Assembly: GCA_002372015.1 (NCBI GenBank)
Contig: DFIA01000096.1
Span: 1 to 13,441, forward strand
Length of the DNA: 13,441 nt
From: Bacteroidales bacterium UBA3709
GTDB lineage: Bacteria > Bacteroidota > Bacteroidia > Bacteroidales > UBA932
Direction of reading: 5' to 3'
Position numbers and translations under genes: made by a program. Each line of letters begins with the position of its first letter. The first letter of the stretch is position 1. This document shows positions 1-6,355 of this stretch, in pieces. The notes below the pieces were generated by a model. It saw nothing but the letters and a program-made list of their open reading frames with translations. It was not told the origin of the DNA and made no database searches.

Positions 1-426
1 GACGGAGAAATAGCAATTCACTTATGTATGCCCCAAATTATAATAAAGCAGGACACATCTGTGTTGAATATTGACACCTCTGTGTTGAATATTAAAATAG
101 ATTATCATGCCGGTAATATGTCGTTAAAAGCAGAAGATTATAATACAATTCTTAAAGTTCTTAAAGCACTTCCTTATAATGTATTTCTCAAATTCGACCA
201 TTATCAATTTTCTAAGTGAGGTAAAGAAACTATCTATAATTATGAGCTGGAAATGAACAGAACTTGGTTTGAATCTAGTTTTGTAGTTATCTACATCGAA
301 AATTTAGATAAAAAAAAGAATAGGAGAAGATGGAGAGGATTCGATTCTGGTTCTACAAAGCACGAATATATATTAAACGTTATAACATCAGAAGGACAAA
401 CAATAACGTTCCCTCCTTCTAAATAG
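1..426 (+). pseudogene. Left-edge partial gene interrupted by in-frame TGA
   Basis: The frame is open from base 1, so the true start lies outside the window; the ATG at 28 is only an internal methionine. It runs to TGA at 217-219. The same frame then stays open for another 68 codons with coding-like composition (GKETIYNYELEMNRTWFESS onward) and ends at TAG 424-426. This looks like one protein cut by a nonsense change rather than two genes, although a short 57-aa ORF could start at ATG 253. Residues 18-31 are a tandem DTSVLNI duplication. The product is rich in Lys, Ile and Asn, and I see no signal peptide, membrane segment or known motif. Downstream, the sense appears to continue in the next frame (407-616), a second lesion. 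I do not recognise the family. The open frame and stops are seen directly; loss of function is inferred. Confidence 0.5.
52..93 (+). repeat. 21-bp direct tandem duplication, two copies
   Basis: Copies at 52-72 and 73-93 are head-to-tail and differ at one base (a57 versus c78). The unit is seven codons, so the duplication keeps frame and gives DTSVLNI twice in the partial gene. It could be the end of a longer array upstream, but nothing before base 52 in the window matches a third copy. Confidence 0.85.
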
Positions 427-616
427 AACTCCGCCCGAGTCATATGAAGGTGGTATTGTGGCTAAAAGTTTACAAGCACTTCAAAAACTGCATAAAGTAC
501 ATTATAGGTATTATCAAAAGGCACATAAGAAAGCAAGCCCTCAAACACCAATATACAGCGACAATGATAACAAAAAATATGTTTTTAATAAAAAGGGTCA
601 AAAAATCTATTTTTAA
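407..616 (+). pseudogene. Frame-shifted C-terminal tail of the left-edge gene, or small ORF
   Basis: In the +1-shifted frame relative to the left-edge gene, the sequence is open from just after TAA 404-406 to TAA 614-616. It reads naturally as protein (for example SYEGGIVAKSLQALQKLHKV, later NKKYVFNKKGQKIYF). The only plausible start is GTG at 458 (52 aa), and there is no ATG in this frame. The competing frame over the same bases (ATG 444) gives a less natural, strongly basic N-terminus. The simplest reading is that this is the C-terminus of the broken gene at 1-426, joined by an indel near 407-426. It overlaps the start of the next lipoprotein gene by 38-53 bp, which suggests translational coupling before the break. 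The function is unknown. Confidence 0.4.
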
Positions 617-1397
617 GATAAATACATTCATCCTACTACTTTATATTATTTGCGTAAACTCTTGTGGTATAAAAATCCATAAAACAGAAAGTTTACGGTT
701 AGGAGAAATTAGGTATGATGGAACCTTGCATGAAGGCGAAGCTCATATATTAAACACAATACAATTAGCTCTTATTGCTACCGGACCAGATAAAATGAGT
801 GAAATAATCGCAGATAGCACACTACTGAAGTATATTATCCATAGTTTATTTCCTACTGTTCTATTCCGCAATTTGAGAGATTTTAGAAATTTCAATCCGT
901 ATTTAACCAGTGGATTAAAAGCAAAATCAATGATAGATGATATTATGCTATATGATATATATATAACGAGTGCTAACTTTCTTGATAAAAATAGGGATAA
1001 AATTTCGAACTGCAGAATTTTGGAGACAGTTTTTTTAGAAAAAGGCTATTCTTGTGCGAGTATTAGTTTATGTCAAGATGCAAATCGGAATATATCGTTA
1101 TTTATTATAAACAATCAACAGAAAGATATTATTTATACACATTTACCGCTATTGAAAAATAGGAGATACGCACTGTCTGAAAACAAGAGAAATTTGTTGA
1201 GAAGATATAGTTATTCCATACCATCAGAGGCAACGATAGAAATTATTGAAAATGACCTTCTTTACAAAGTATTTCTGTTTAAGCTTGATAAAAATGGAGA
1301 TTTATTTATAACATCACTAAATGATAAGGAACATAAAACACAACAAAAACTAGTATTTTCAGATAGTTCTGTTATAGAAATGATACGCAATATTTAG
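579..1397 (+). CDS. Putative lipoprotein of unknown function
   Basis: The product is 272 aa from ATG 579 (277 aa from ATG 564). The frame is open back to ATG 444, giving 317 aa, but the first 40 codons of that version overlap a better coding frame and would bury the signal peptide. From 579 the protein starts MFLIKRVKKSIFKI, a basic n-region. A hydrophobic run (TFILLLYIICV) follows, ending in VNSC with Cys29 as the likely lipidated residue; Asn at -2 makes the lipobox imperfect. The rest is soluble, AT-rich in codon use and Lys/Ile/Asn-heavy. I recognise no domain. It overlaps the tail of the upstream broken gene, so the two were probably co-transcribed; a secreted-effector/immunity pair is possible but unsupported by any motif. 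The ORF is solid; start and function are uncertain. Confidence 0.7.
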   Translation: MFLIKRVKKSIFKINTFILLLYIICVNSCGIKIHKTESLRLGEIRYDGTLHEGEAHILNTIQLALIATGPDKMSEIIADSTLLKYIIHSLFPTVLFRNLRDFRNFNPYLTSGLKAKSMIDDIMLYDIYITSANFLDKNRDKISNCRILETVFLEKGYSCASISLCQDANRNISLFIINNQQKDIIYTHLPLLKNRRYALSENKRNLLRRYSYSIPSEATIEIIENDLLYKVFLFKLDKNGDLFITSLNDKEHKTQQKLVFSDSSVIEMIRNI

Positions 1398-1496
1398 AGG
1401 ACTACCTGCAAATTACAGTATAAGAACACTTCAAGGAATATATTATAAAAGATGAAAAATTATAGCATATTTAACCTGTAAAGAGACTTACTTTTT

Positions 1497-1528
1497 TTTG
1501 ATGAAATTCAGATAACTTCTTATCTTTA
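1497..1528 (+). promoter_or_regulatory. Bacteroidota-type promoter for the exported protein gene
   Basis: TTTG at 1497-1500 and TATCTTTA at 1521-1528 are separated by 20 nt. This fits the Bacteroidota sigma-ABfr pattern (-33 TTTG, -7 TAnnTTTG), with the last G of the -7 replaced by A. Transcription would start near 1535, leaving a short leader before ATG 1549. The gene is therefore likely transcribed independently of the lipoprotein upstream. Confidence 0.55.
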
Positions 1529-1548
1529 AGTGTTGAAACAATAGCACT

Positions 1549-2652
1549 ATGAAAAAGATAGTTATGGGCATTACTTTATTGTTTGCTTGCTTTTGCTTTG
1601 CTCAGGCTCAGCAAAACGCTCGCAATTGGCTGAAACGTTATAATATAGATCCAACAAACAGCAATCCTGTGTTTACTCGTCCAATGCACGAGAACGCCGA
1701 AAGCAGAGTAGAAGGTGCAGGAATAAATATGAATGATGGTGAGGCATACAATCGTACATACTACAACTTTGGCGGTGAGTGGCATTATGAGCCTAAGCTC
1801 CCTTTGTGTAAAGAAGAAGAAGCTGTTTTGAGTAGAATTACGGGAGATTATTTTTACGAAGACAATCATACACATATAGCAACCGTTGGAGAGATTCTCA
1901 AGTATGGTGTGATTCCTACCGAGTTTGGGGCTGTTGTGGCATATAGAATTTGGGGAAGAGATAGCGACCAGCCAATACGGCACTATTATGCAACCTTTAA
2001 TCACAATGGCACATTGATAGATGCTTTTTACGTAGGAGAAAGTGGATGGCAGAGTGCTATTCTCAAAGCCGAACCTCATGGTAATTATGAGGTAAAAAGC
2101 AATTTAGGTGGGGGTAATATGCAATTCTCTAAAGACGGTAAAACTCTAACAAGAGTAGGTTATTTCTACTACAACGTTCCGGAGCAAAGAAGTGGCGTAA
2201 AGTGGGAAGATACCTTAGTATATAACATTTCTTCTGAAGGAATCTTTTCTATAGAATATCATTCTCAGAGCGGAAAGCCAGAGATAAATCAAGCAGCTGA
2301 AAAGCTTTTTTCTTTAGAAACTCTACCTCTCAGTAATAAAGATGCCATTAAAAAATGGAATGCTTTTGTAAAAGAGCATAAAGATAATGAGCAACTTGCT
2401 CCGAGAATCAGCGAAGGGGTGCTAAGGTTGTTTATTAGCCGTCAGCAAGAGTTTATGGAGTGGACCACAGCCAATAAGAACGAGAGTGTACTGATTACGG
2501 CATTACGGCCAGGGTTTAAGTCTCTTGCAGAACTCTATGGCTCTGGTACTGTTCAGATGCTTGTAATTGACGGCATAGAAAATTGTCCAGATAAAGTGGT
2601 GCGTACTTACTGGCAAAATCTTAAAACAATACGCAGTTTATCTGACCTTTAA
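1549..2652 (+). CDS. Exported protein of unknown function
   Basis: The product is 367 aa. The start MKKIVMGITLLFACFCFAQA is a typical Sec signal peptide with cleavage expected after AQA (residue 20), so the mature protein should begin QQNARNW in the periplasm or outside the cell. There is no lipobox and no evident type IX sorting domain at the C-terminus. The mature part has aromatic-rich, beta-like segments in the middle (for example FGAVVAYRIWGRD and YYATFNHNGTLIDAFYVGES, residues about 125-165). A helical C-terminal part follows from about residue 250 (NQAAEKLF, AIKKWNAFVKEH, and so on). I recognise no family or catalytic motif. It has its own promoter, its base composition matches the rest of the window better than the AT-rich stretch to its left, and it converges on preA with a 17-nt gap. 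Confidence 0.85.
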   Translation: MKKIVMGITLLFACFCFAQAQQNARNWLKRYNIDPTNSNPVFTRPMHENAESRVEGAGINMNDGEAYNRTYYNFGGEWHYEPKLPLCKEEEAVLSRITGDYFYEDNHTHIATVGEILKYGVIPTEFGAVVAYRIWGRDSDQPIRHYYATFNHNGTLIDAFYVGESGWQSAILKAEPHGNYEVKSNLGGGNMQFSKDGKTLTRVGYFYYNVPEQRSGVKWEDTLVYNISSEGIFSIEYHSQSGKPEINQAAEKLFSLETLPLSNKDAIKKWNAFVKEHKDNEQLAPRISEGVLRLFISRQQEFMEWTTANKNESVLITALRPGFKSLAELYGSGTVQMLVIDGIENCPDKVVRTYWQNLKTIRSLSDL

Positions 2653-2656
2653 CCGG

Positions 2657-2679
2657 AATAGCTTACCTATTAGTTTTTT
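2657..2679 (+). terminator. Weak hairpin plus T-run between convergent genes
   Basis: A 5-bp stem aatag/ctatt (2657-2661 with 2667-2671, loop cttac) is followed by six Ts at 2674-2679. The position, right after the stop of the exported protein gene, suits an intrinsic terminator. The stem is short and AT-rich and overlaps the stop codon of preA on the other strand, so this is tentative. Confidence 0.25.
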
Positions 2680-4145
2680 GCAATACGCTTTGCTAAGCCT
2701 ATGGCATTGGTAGGGCATACCATGCGGCATAGGTGGCAACCAACACATTTTTTGCCAATAATCTTTGGCTTACGGTCTGATTCAAAAGATATTGCCTGAT
2801 GACCTCCATCGCGGCAAGATATATAACATCTTCCGCAACCTATGCATACATTATAATCTATGGTTGGAAATACTTTAGTGGTGCGGTCTAAGTCTGATGC
2901 TCTGACAAAGTTGTTTAGTTGTTCTCCAACAATCTCTTGCAGGTGGGTAATGCCTCTATTTTTCATATATGTTTTCATACCCTCAGTGAGATCGTCTATG
3001 ATTCTATAGCCATATTCCATTACAGCGGTACATACTTGAACATTATGGCATCCGAGTTGAATAAATTCAAGCGCATCTTTCCATGTGTATATTCCCCCAA
3101 TTCCAGAAACCTGTATGTTGTGCATCAATGGATTTGTACATATCTCGTGTATAAATCTTAGTGCAATTGGTTTTACCGCTTTTCCAGAGTATCCGGAAAC
3201 TATGTACTGGCCGGAAATTGCAACACCTTGCCCCATGGTAATAGACTTAATAGTGTTTATTGCCGAAATACCATCTGCTCCTGCAAACTTTGCTGCCATG
3301 GCAAATTTGTTCATAGATGCTACATTAGGAGTCATTTTAGGTATTACCGGAATTTTTACCGCATTTTTTACGTATGCCGTTAGAAAAGTAACCATTTCTG
3401 CATTTTGCCCAACATCGCTGCCCATTCCGGCAATTTTCATCTGTGGACATGAAAAATTGAGCTCTATAGCATCTACGCCGGCAGCCTCGGCCATTTTGCC
3501 AAGGTCTATCCACTCTTGTTCTGTGTGGCCCATAATGGAGGCCACAATTATTTTTGTAGGGTAATTTTCTTTTAGCCTGCGCAGTGTGTCTAAATCTACA
3601 CTTACAGGATTTTCAGAAAGCTGTTCCATATTGCGGAAGCCTGCAAAGGAACCATCCGGATTCTTAACGGTATCAAATCTTGGCGAAACCTCCTCAATAT
3701 CTTCCATGCAAATTGTTTTGAAGAATACACCGCCCCAGCCGGCCTCTAAGGCGGAGGCTACCATTTCATAATTTGTACAAATGGCAGACGATGCCAAGAA
3801 AAACGGATTTTCGCAACGCAGACCGCAGAAATCTATCTCTAAAGATGGCTCTTGGTGTAAGTTATCTGAAAATTTGTTGGTTTGCTGTTGTTTTAATATC
3901 TGCGCAATGTCTCTAATTCTAATGGGCCTATCGTAGTGAATACAAGCCTTCTCTGCAGCCAAGAGTTCTTCTTCTGAAGCATCCTTTATCCATTTCCACG
4001 CATTTGATGCATTATCAAATTTTATAGCCCTAATGGCTCTTGCCGGATCTGAGGCATGCATGAAACTTTTGCATGCGGTTGTGCATGGGGCTTTTTCGCA
4101 GTTTAGGCACCTTCCGGCCTCTTCTACGAGATGTAATCTTTGCAT
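2670..4145 (-). CDS. preA: PreA-like dihydropyrimidine dehydrogenase subunit with extra N-terminal Fe-S cysteine cluster
   Basis: The product is 491 aa; E. coli PreA is about 411 aa. Residues about 101-425 are the FMN-binding, dihydroorotate-dehydrogenase-like barrel: GWGGVFFKT (136-144), EVSPRFD (152-158), ELNFSCPQM (228-236), PKMTPN (269-274), SGYSGKAVKPIALRF (317-331) and SGIGGI (347-352). The C-terminus has two 4Fe-4S motifs, CIGCGRCYISC (434-444) and CVGCHLCRMVCP (467-478). In this family the enzyme reduces uracil/thymine with electrons from NAD(P)H via PreT. The extra 100 N-terminal residues carry C13-x2-C16-x4-C21-x3-C25, as in GltD, PreT and the N-terminal domain of DPD. They end in CIHYDRPIRIRDIAQIL (68-84), resembling the end of that domain, but lack its second cysteine set and any FAD/NAD(P)H domain. 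No preT is visible. The loop MGSDVGQ lacks the catalytic Cys of mammalian DPD, as I recall E. coli PreA also does. The exact substrate is therefore less certain than the fold. Confidence 0.85.
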   Translation of the reverse strand: MQRLHLVEEAGRCLNCEKAPCTTACKSFMHASDPARAIRAIKFDNASNAWKWIKDASEEELLAAEKACIHYDRPIRIRDIAQILKQQQTNKFSDNLHQEPSLEIDFCGLRCENPFFLASSAICTNYEMVASALEAGWGGVFFKTICMEDIEEVSPRFDTVKNPDGSFAGFRNMEQLSENPVSVDLDTLRRLKENYPTKIIVASIMGHTEQEWIDLGKMAEAAGVDAIELNFSCPQMKIAGMGSDVGQNAEMVTFLTAYVKNAVKIPVIPKMTPNVASMNKFAMAAKFAGADGISAINTIKSITMGQGVAISGQYIVSGYSGKAVKPIALRFIHEICTNPLMHNIQVSGIGGIYTWKDALEFIQLGCHNVQVCTAVMEYGYRIIDDLTEGMKTYMKNRGITHLQEIVGEQLNNFVRASDLDRTTKVFPTIDYNVCIGCGRCYISCRDGGHQAISFESDRKPKIIGKKCVGCHLCRMVCPTNAIGLAKRIAKN

Positions 4146-4147
4146 GG

Positions 4148-4442
4148 CTATGATAAATATATATTACTTCCTATAATTCTATGGCATGGGATTATTATCG
4201 CTATAACGTTATAGCCGCAAGTATTGGCGGCTACTCTCCCGTAGATTTTAACTTTGAGCATAATTGTTCTAATTAGATACCCCCAAGTTAATAAGAATAT
4301 CTTTATTCTGAAAATCCAGTTACAAAACAACTTGTCAATCATTAGCGAGGTTTAGTTTAAGATGCAGTATGTTAGATTTTTTTAATAAATCGCCCAGCCA
4401 CATAAGCACTTTACTGCTAAAACTTAACTCTTTGCGCAGTAT
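4148..4442 (-). pseudogene. ogt: Relic of O6-alkylguanine-DNA alkyltransferase (Ogt/MGMT)
   Basis: One frame ends KIYGRVA...GYNVIAIIIPCHRIIGSN, with the family's active-site PCHR at 4189-4178 preceded by its usual N-P/V-I-x-I-I-I context. Upstream, in another frame, LMWLGDLLKKSN...LKLNLAND (about 4403-4338) matches the typical 'WLD-YF-G...L-L-G' segment. LDFQNKDILINLG (4319-4281) matches the 'T-FQ--VW--L--IPYG' segment. These pieces are broken by TGA 4337-4335, TAA 4322-4320, TAG 4271-4269 and a frame change. The DNA between KIYGRVA and GYN is shorter than in intact proteins, and the C-terminal 'GYAGG' part is missing. The relic ends 2 nt before preA. The active protein would transfer alkyl groups from DNA to its Cys; this copy cannot make it. 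The match is from memory of the family's motifs, without an alignment. Confidence 0.65.
4200..4233. repeat. Perfect 16-bp palindrome overlapping a 7-bp hairpin
   Basis: gctataacgttatagc at 4200-4215 is a perfect palindrome. Its right edge overlaps a second inverted repeat, tagccgc (4212-4218) with gcggcta (4227-4233), with an 8-nt loop. The two structures are mutually exclusive. Both lie in the ogt relic about 55-90 bp upstream of preA, so they may be chance coding sequence or an acquired regulatory site. No T-run follows on either strand. Confidence 0.4.
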
Positions 4443-4711
4443 TCTGCGTGTTTCTCTAAAGAATGTGATATGGCTATAAAGTTCGGTATTTGTGCAGCCT
4501 GCGGTATTTTCTTTTCCAGTTCGATGGCCTTTGTGTCGAGAAAATATTGTGGGAATTTTTTGGAGATGCGAATTCTGCTGGCCAGAGGAATATATATAGT
4601 ATCTTCAACTCCATAAAAGGCAGCGTTGCTGTTTGCCTTGCCGTTGAGTTTGCACGCTTGTTTTGTTAAATCTTTGTTCAAAAAGCACCGAGGGTAGGTG
4701 TATATGAGCAA
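4424..4711 (-). CDS. Small ORF of unknown function, probably degraded
   Basis: A 95-codon frame begins at TTG 4711-4709, 8 nt after the antiporter stop on the same strand; there is no ATG near the front. The translation (for example KANSNAAFYGVEDTIYIPLA, later LEKKIPQAAQIPNFIAISHS) has protein-like composition, no signal peptide and no motif I know. Near its end the sense seems to pass into another frame, so that EKHAE is followed by ILRKELSFSS, leading into the ogt relic. This implies an indel around 4436-4442. It may be part of the same decaying locus (an upstream or fused piece) or a separate short gene. Expression from TTG is doubtful. Confidence 0.3.
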   Translation of the reverse strand: MLIYTYPRCFLNKDLTKQACKLNGKANSNAAFYGVEDTIYIPLASRIRISKKFPQYFLDTKAIELEKKIPQAAQIPNFIAISHSLEKHAEYCAKS

Positions 4712-4719
4712 ACTGAATG

Positions 4720-6309
4720 TTATCGCAGAAGCACCAGTTTGTCGCCTTCTTTAAGTACAGTATTGCCGTTAGGAATAAAACTTTCTTTGTTGCGTTGTAC
4801 CAAGATAATAATTCCAGAACTTGGAACATCGGCAATTCTCTTTCCTATTCTCCTGCTGTTAGGCTTTACTTTTTTCTCCAAGAAGATAGCTTCTGAGCCC
4901 TTGTATGCCTGAGACACCATAACAGCCTTATCACCAGCCTTTATGGTAGTATCGCCACGTGCTATGATATGTTCCTTTCCTCTTACTAAAAGAGCTATAA
5001 GTAGGTTTTTAGGTAATCGGATGTCTTTAACCTGCTTTTCTGTCATATAACTATCCTCAGTTACTTCTACCATGCTGAACTGTAGCGAAGAGTCTTCTGT
5101 GTAATCGTTAAAGGTTTTGAGTACATTGTCTTTGTGGTCTATCATGTCTAGTTTTTTTGCGGCCCATGGAATAAGCGAACCTTGTAACCCAATGGATATT
5201 AGCACTAAACAAAATACTATATTGTACACATCGTGGTAGATAGGGCTTGTGCTGCTAACACAGATAATGGCAAATACAATTGCGGAAGCTCCACGGAGGC
5301 CTACAAAAGAAATGAAGGCCATTTGCTTAAAATCATATTTTCGGAATGGTGTTAATATTCCAAATACAGCAATTGGACGTGCTGCAAAAAGCATGAAAGC
5401 GAATATAAGAACTGCCGGGAGTATGTCTTTAGGCAATGCTGCAGGCGTTACCATCATACCTAAGAGGAAGAAAGTTAGAACTTGCATAAGTTCGTTAATG
5501 CCGTCGAAGAAGTTAACAATAGGCTTCTTTTCTTTAAAATCTTCGTTACCGATAATTATTCCTACTAAATATACACTAAGGTAGCCATTACCTCCTAAAA
5601 CATCTGGTAGGGCATAGCTTACAATAGCAACGGCAAGCAGGAACAGCGAAGAGTAACCACTGCCCTGCATATTTATTTTTTGAATGGCTAAGGAAGCAAG
5701 ATAAGCTATTCCCAAACCGCATAGTACGCCTATACCTATTTGCATGAATAGCATCAGAGCCAAACTTCCGCCGGAGGCGGAGCCTTTCATCAAAGATAAC
5801 ATTGCTAAAGTGAGCATATTGGCCATAGGGTCGTTACTGCCGCTTTCTACCTCCAGCATTGGAGCAGTATTGTTTTTTAGGCCAAGCTTTTTGGAGCGTA
5901 ATATAGAAAAGACCGAGGCCGCATCTGTAGAACTGACTATTGCTCCCAGAGTAAAGCTTTCTATCAGAGGCCAGTGTAGAATAAAATAACAAAAGGCACC
6001 GGTTGTGGCAGCTGTAATAAAAACCCCAACCGATGCCAAAAGGCCGGCTTCTGTAACTATGTGTTTTACTGTGCTCCAGCGTGTACCAAAACCACCATAG
6101 AACATTATAAAAATAAGGGCTACGGTGCATATATTCTGCACAAAAACAAAGTTATTTAATTGTATAGGCATTATTTGGCTACTGCTTACCAATACTCCCA
6201 GTATAAGGAAGGCTAACAGTGTTGGAATACCTATATTTGAAGATAACTTATTGAGCCAAATGCTGATAAAAAGCACAGCGGCCACAACAAGCAGAAGCAG
6301 TGTTAACAT
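4720..6309 (-). CDS. Potassium (or sodium)/proton antiporter, CPA1 NhaP2/CvrA type, with RCK_C domains
   Basis: The product is 529 aa. Residues 1-385 form a polytopic transporter domain of about 12-13 membrane segments. It carries the family's ion-site motifs SSTDAASVFSILR (126-138, Asp129) and ESGSNDPMA (155-163, Asn159-Asp160), plus GLRGAS (337-342). After a linker, two cytoplasmic TrkA-C/RCK_C-like repeats follow. The first is at about 410-475 (LLIALLVRGKEHIIARGDTT...AGDKAVMV) and the second at about 488-529 (GIIILVQRN...LKEGDKLVLL). This layout matches K+/H+ antiporters that extrude cytoplasmic K+ or Na+ for H+ in the inner membrane, gated by ligands at RCK_C. The ion specificity cannot be read from sequence. 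It lies 46 nt after the dehydrogenase; that spacer holds a weak 5-bp hairpin (gccta/taggc, 6324-6339). It is slightly shorter than E. coli CvrA. Confidence 0.9.
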   Translation of the reverse strand: MLTLLLLVVAAVLFISIWLNKLSSNIGIPTLLAFLILGVLVSSSQIMPIQLNNFVFVQNICTVALIFIMFYGGFGTRWSTVKHIVTEAGLLASVGVFITAATTGAFCYFILHWPLIESFTLGAIVSSTDAASVFSILRSKKLGLKNNTAPMLEVESGSNDPMANMLTLAMLSLMKGSASGGSLALMLFMQIGIGVLCGLGIAYLASLAIQKINMQGSGYSSLFLLAVAIVSYALPDVLGGNGYLSVYLVGIIIGNEDFKEKKPIVNFFDGINELMQVLTFFLLGMMVTPAALPKDILPAVLIFAFMLFAARPIAVFGILTPFRKYDFKQMAFISFVGLRGASAIVFAIICVSSTSPIYHDVYNIVFCLVLISIGLQGSLIPWAAKKLDMIDHKDNVLKTFNDYTEDSSLQFSMVEVTEDSYMTEKQVKDIRLPKNLLIALLVRGKEHIIARGDTTIKAGDKAVMVSQAYKGSEAIFLEKKVKPNSRRIGKRIADVPSSGIIILVQRNKESFIPNGNTVLKEGDKLVLLR

Positions 6310-6355
6310 ATTCTGTATGTATTGCCTATATCTTTAGGCTTGTTAGCGATGTTTG

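Noticed and set aside
217..252. Selenocysteine at the TGA of the left-edge gene
   Set aside because: No stable stem-loop directly follows the TGA and the context does not resemble a selenoprotein active site.
1576..2079. 167-codon antisense ORF inside the exported protein gene
   Set aside because: The sense frame has a signal peptide, promoter and full-length coding character. The antisense product is Ser/Ile/Cys-rich with no motif, typical of a shadow frame.
4224..4256. + strand promoter-like pair TTG...TAACTTTG
   Set aside because: It matches the -7 consensus, but no + strand gene lies downstream and the bases fall in the ogt relic, so it is likely chance.
4424..4450. Programmed -1 ribosomal frameshift linking the small ORF to the next frame
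   Set aside because: No X-XXY-YYZ slippery heptamer in phase and no downstream pseudoknot are visible; the region is full of other lesions, so an indel is the better explanation.
4605..4835. 76-codon - strand ORF overlapping the antiporter end
   Set aside because: It runs across the RCK_C coding sequence in another frame and has no motif; the overlap with the antiporter makes it a shadow.
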